DNA from: Rhizoclosmatium globosum
Lineage: Eukaryota; Chytridiomycota; Chytridiomycetes; Chytridiales; Chytriomycetaceae
DNA length: 64,000 nucleotides
Direction: 5' to 3'
NCBI GenBank assembly: GCA_002104985.1
Contig: MCGO01000006.1
Location: 558,001 to 622,000 of the forward strand
Below the pieces are notes generated by a model. The model saw only the letters and a program-made list of their open reading frames with translations. It had not been told where the DNA came from and did no database searches. Position 1 is the stretch's first letter; each line of letters begins with the position of its first letter. Shown piece by piece: positions 63,901-64,000 of the stretch. Position numbers and translations under genes: made by a program.

Positions 63901-64000
63901 AATTTAACTAAGTTAAAACTCAACTGATTTCCGAATTCACTGGCAACAAACAATAATCCATTCTTGAACAAGACCATTCCGCTGGAAACGGGAATGGTAT
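60951..64000 (-). CDS. SF3B3: SF3B3/RSE1 splicing factor, 5' part outside window
   Basis: Beta-propeller subunit of the U2 snRNP SF3b complex (CPSF-A/DDB1 superfamily). The C-terminal two-thirds are present. Blocks in order are [146 protein letters not shown] and [15 protein letters not shown]. The end is [18 protein letters not shown], then a stop at 60951. Short introns lie near 61338, 61830, 62075, 62255, 62475, 62970 and 63175. No frame break was found. A stretch of coding sequence matching the N-terminal third of SF3B3 must continue to the right of the window. Confidence 0.95.

Overview
The window is nuclear DNA of a flagellated fungus, most likely a chytrid (Chytridiomycota or a close zoosporic lineage). 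Three things point there. Genes are split by many 43-71 base introns with GTRNGY-like donors and YAG acceptors. The core eukaryotic genes have fungal-length proteins. A flagellum is implied by a complete intraflagellar-transport dynein-2 heavy chain and an EFHC/Rib72-type axonemal DM10 protein. The species cannot be named from sequence alone. No CRISPR array, bacterial operon or convincing tRNA/rRNA was seen.

Layout. 0-0.5 kb: the 3' end of a Ty1/copia retrotransposon (RNase H). 0.5-5.4 kb: three tandem minus-strand genes for single-pass leucine-rich-repeat membrane proteins with mucin-like stalks and long disordered tails. 5.4-10 kb: a multi-pass membrane protein, and VPS39/VAM6. 10-17.2 kb: a 1.6-kb AT-rich spacer, a coiled-coil gene, an orphan gene, two paralogous two-TM mini-proteins and PCID2/Thp1 (TREX-2). 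17.2-25.8 kb: a small membrane protein, phytochelatin synthase, a voltage-gated K+ channel with a histidine-rich tail, a GH26-like secreted enzyme with a likely GPI tail, and an UNC-93-like transporter. 25.9-37.2 kb: DHX16/PRP2, an unidentified gene, EFHC, COX19, a DYRK1-class kinase, a four-TM protein and CDK1/CDC2. 37.3-55.6 kb: dynein-2 heavy chain (minus) and RIC1 (plus). 55.6-59.9 kb: AT-rich DNA with coding-like pieces that could not be assembled into a gene. 60-64 kb: a methyltransferase and the C-terminal two-thirds of SF3B3/RSE1, which runs off the window.

Genes are packed tightly. Three divergent pairs (PCID2/membrane protein, COX19/DYRK1, DYNC2H1/RIC1) have start codons only 21-36 bases apart, so their promoters and 5' UTRs must overlap. 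Themes include mRNA maturation (DHX16, SF3B3, PCID2), endomembrane traffic (VPS39, RIC1), cell cycle (CDK1), flagellum (DYNC2H1, EFHC) and metal or ion handling (phytochelatin synthase, K+ channel, COX19).

A caution. Many conserved genes need single-base corrections, most of them one missing base in a short homopolymer. The intron models of DHX16, CDK1, DYRK1, COX19 and phytochelatin synthase close perfectly in frame. The breaks therefore look mostly like consensus errors rather than gene decay, except perhaps in the third LRR gene. Exon ends quoted for genes with breaks are approximate.
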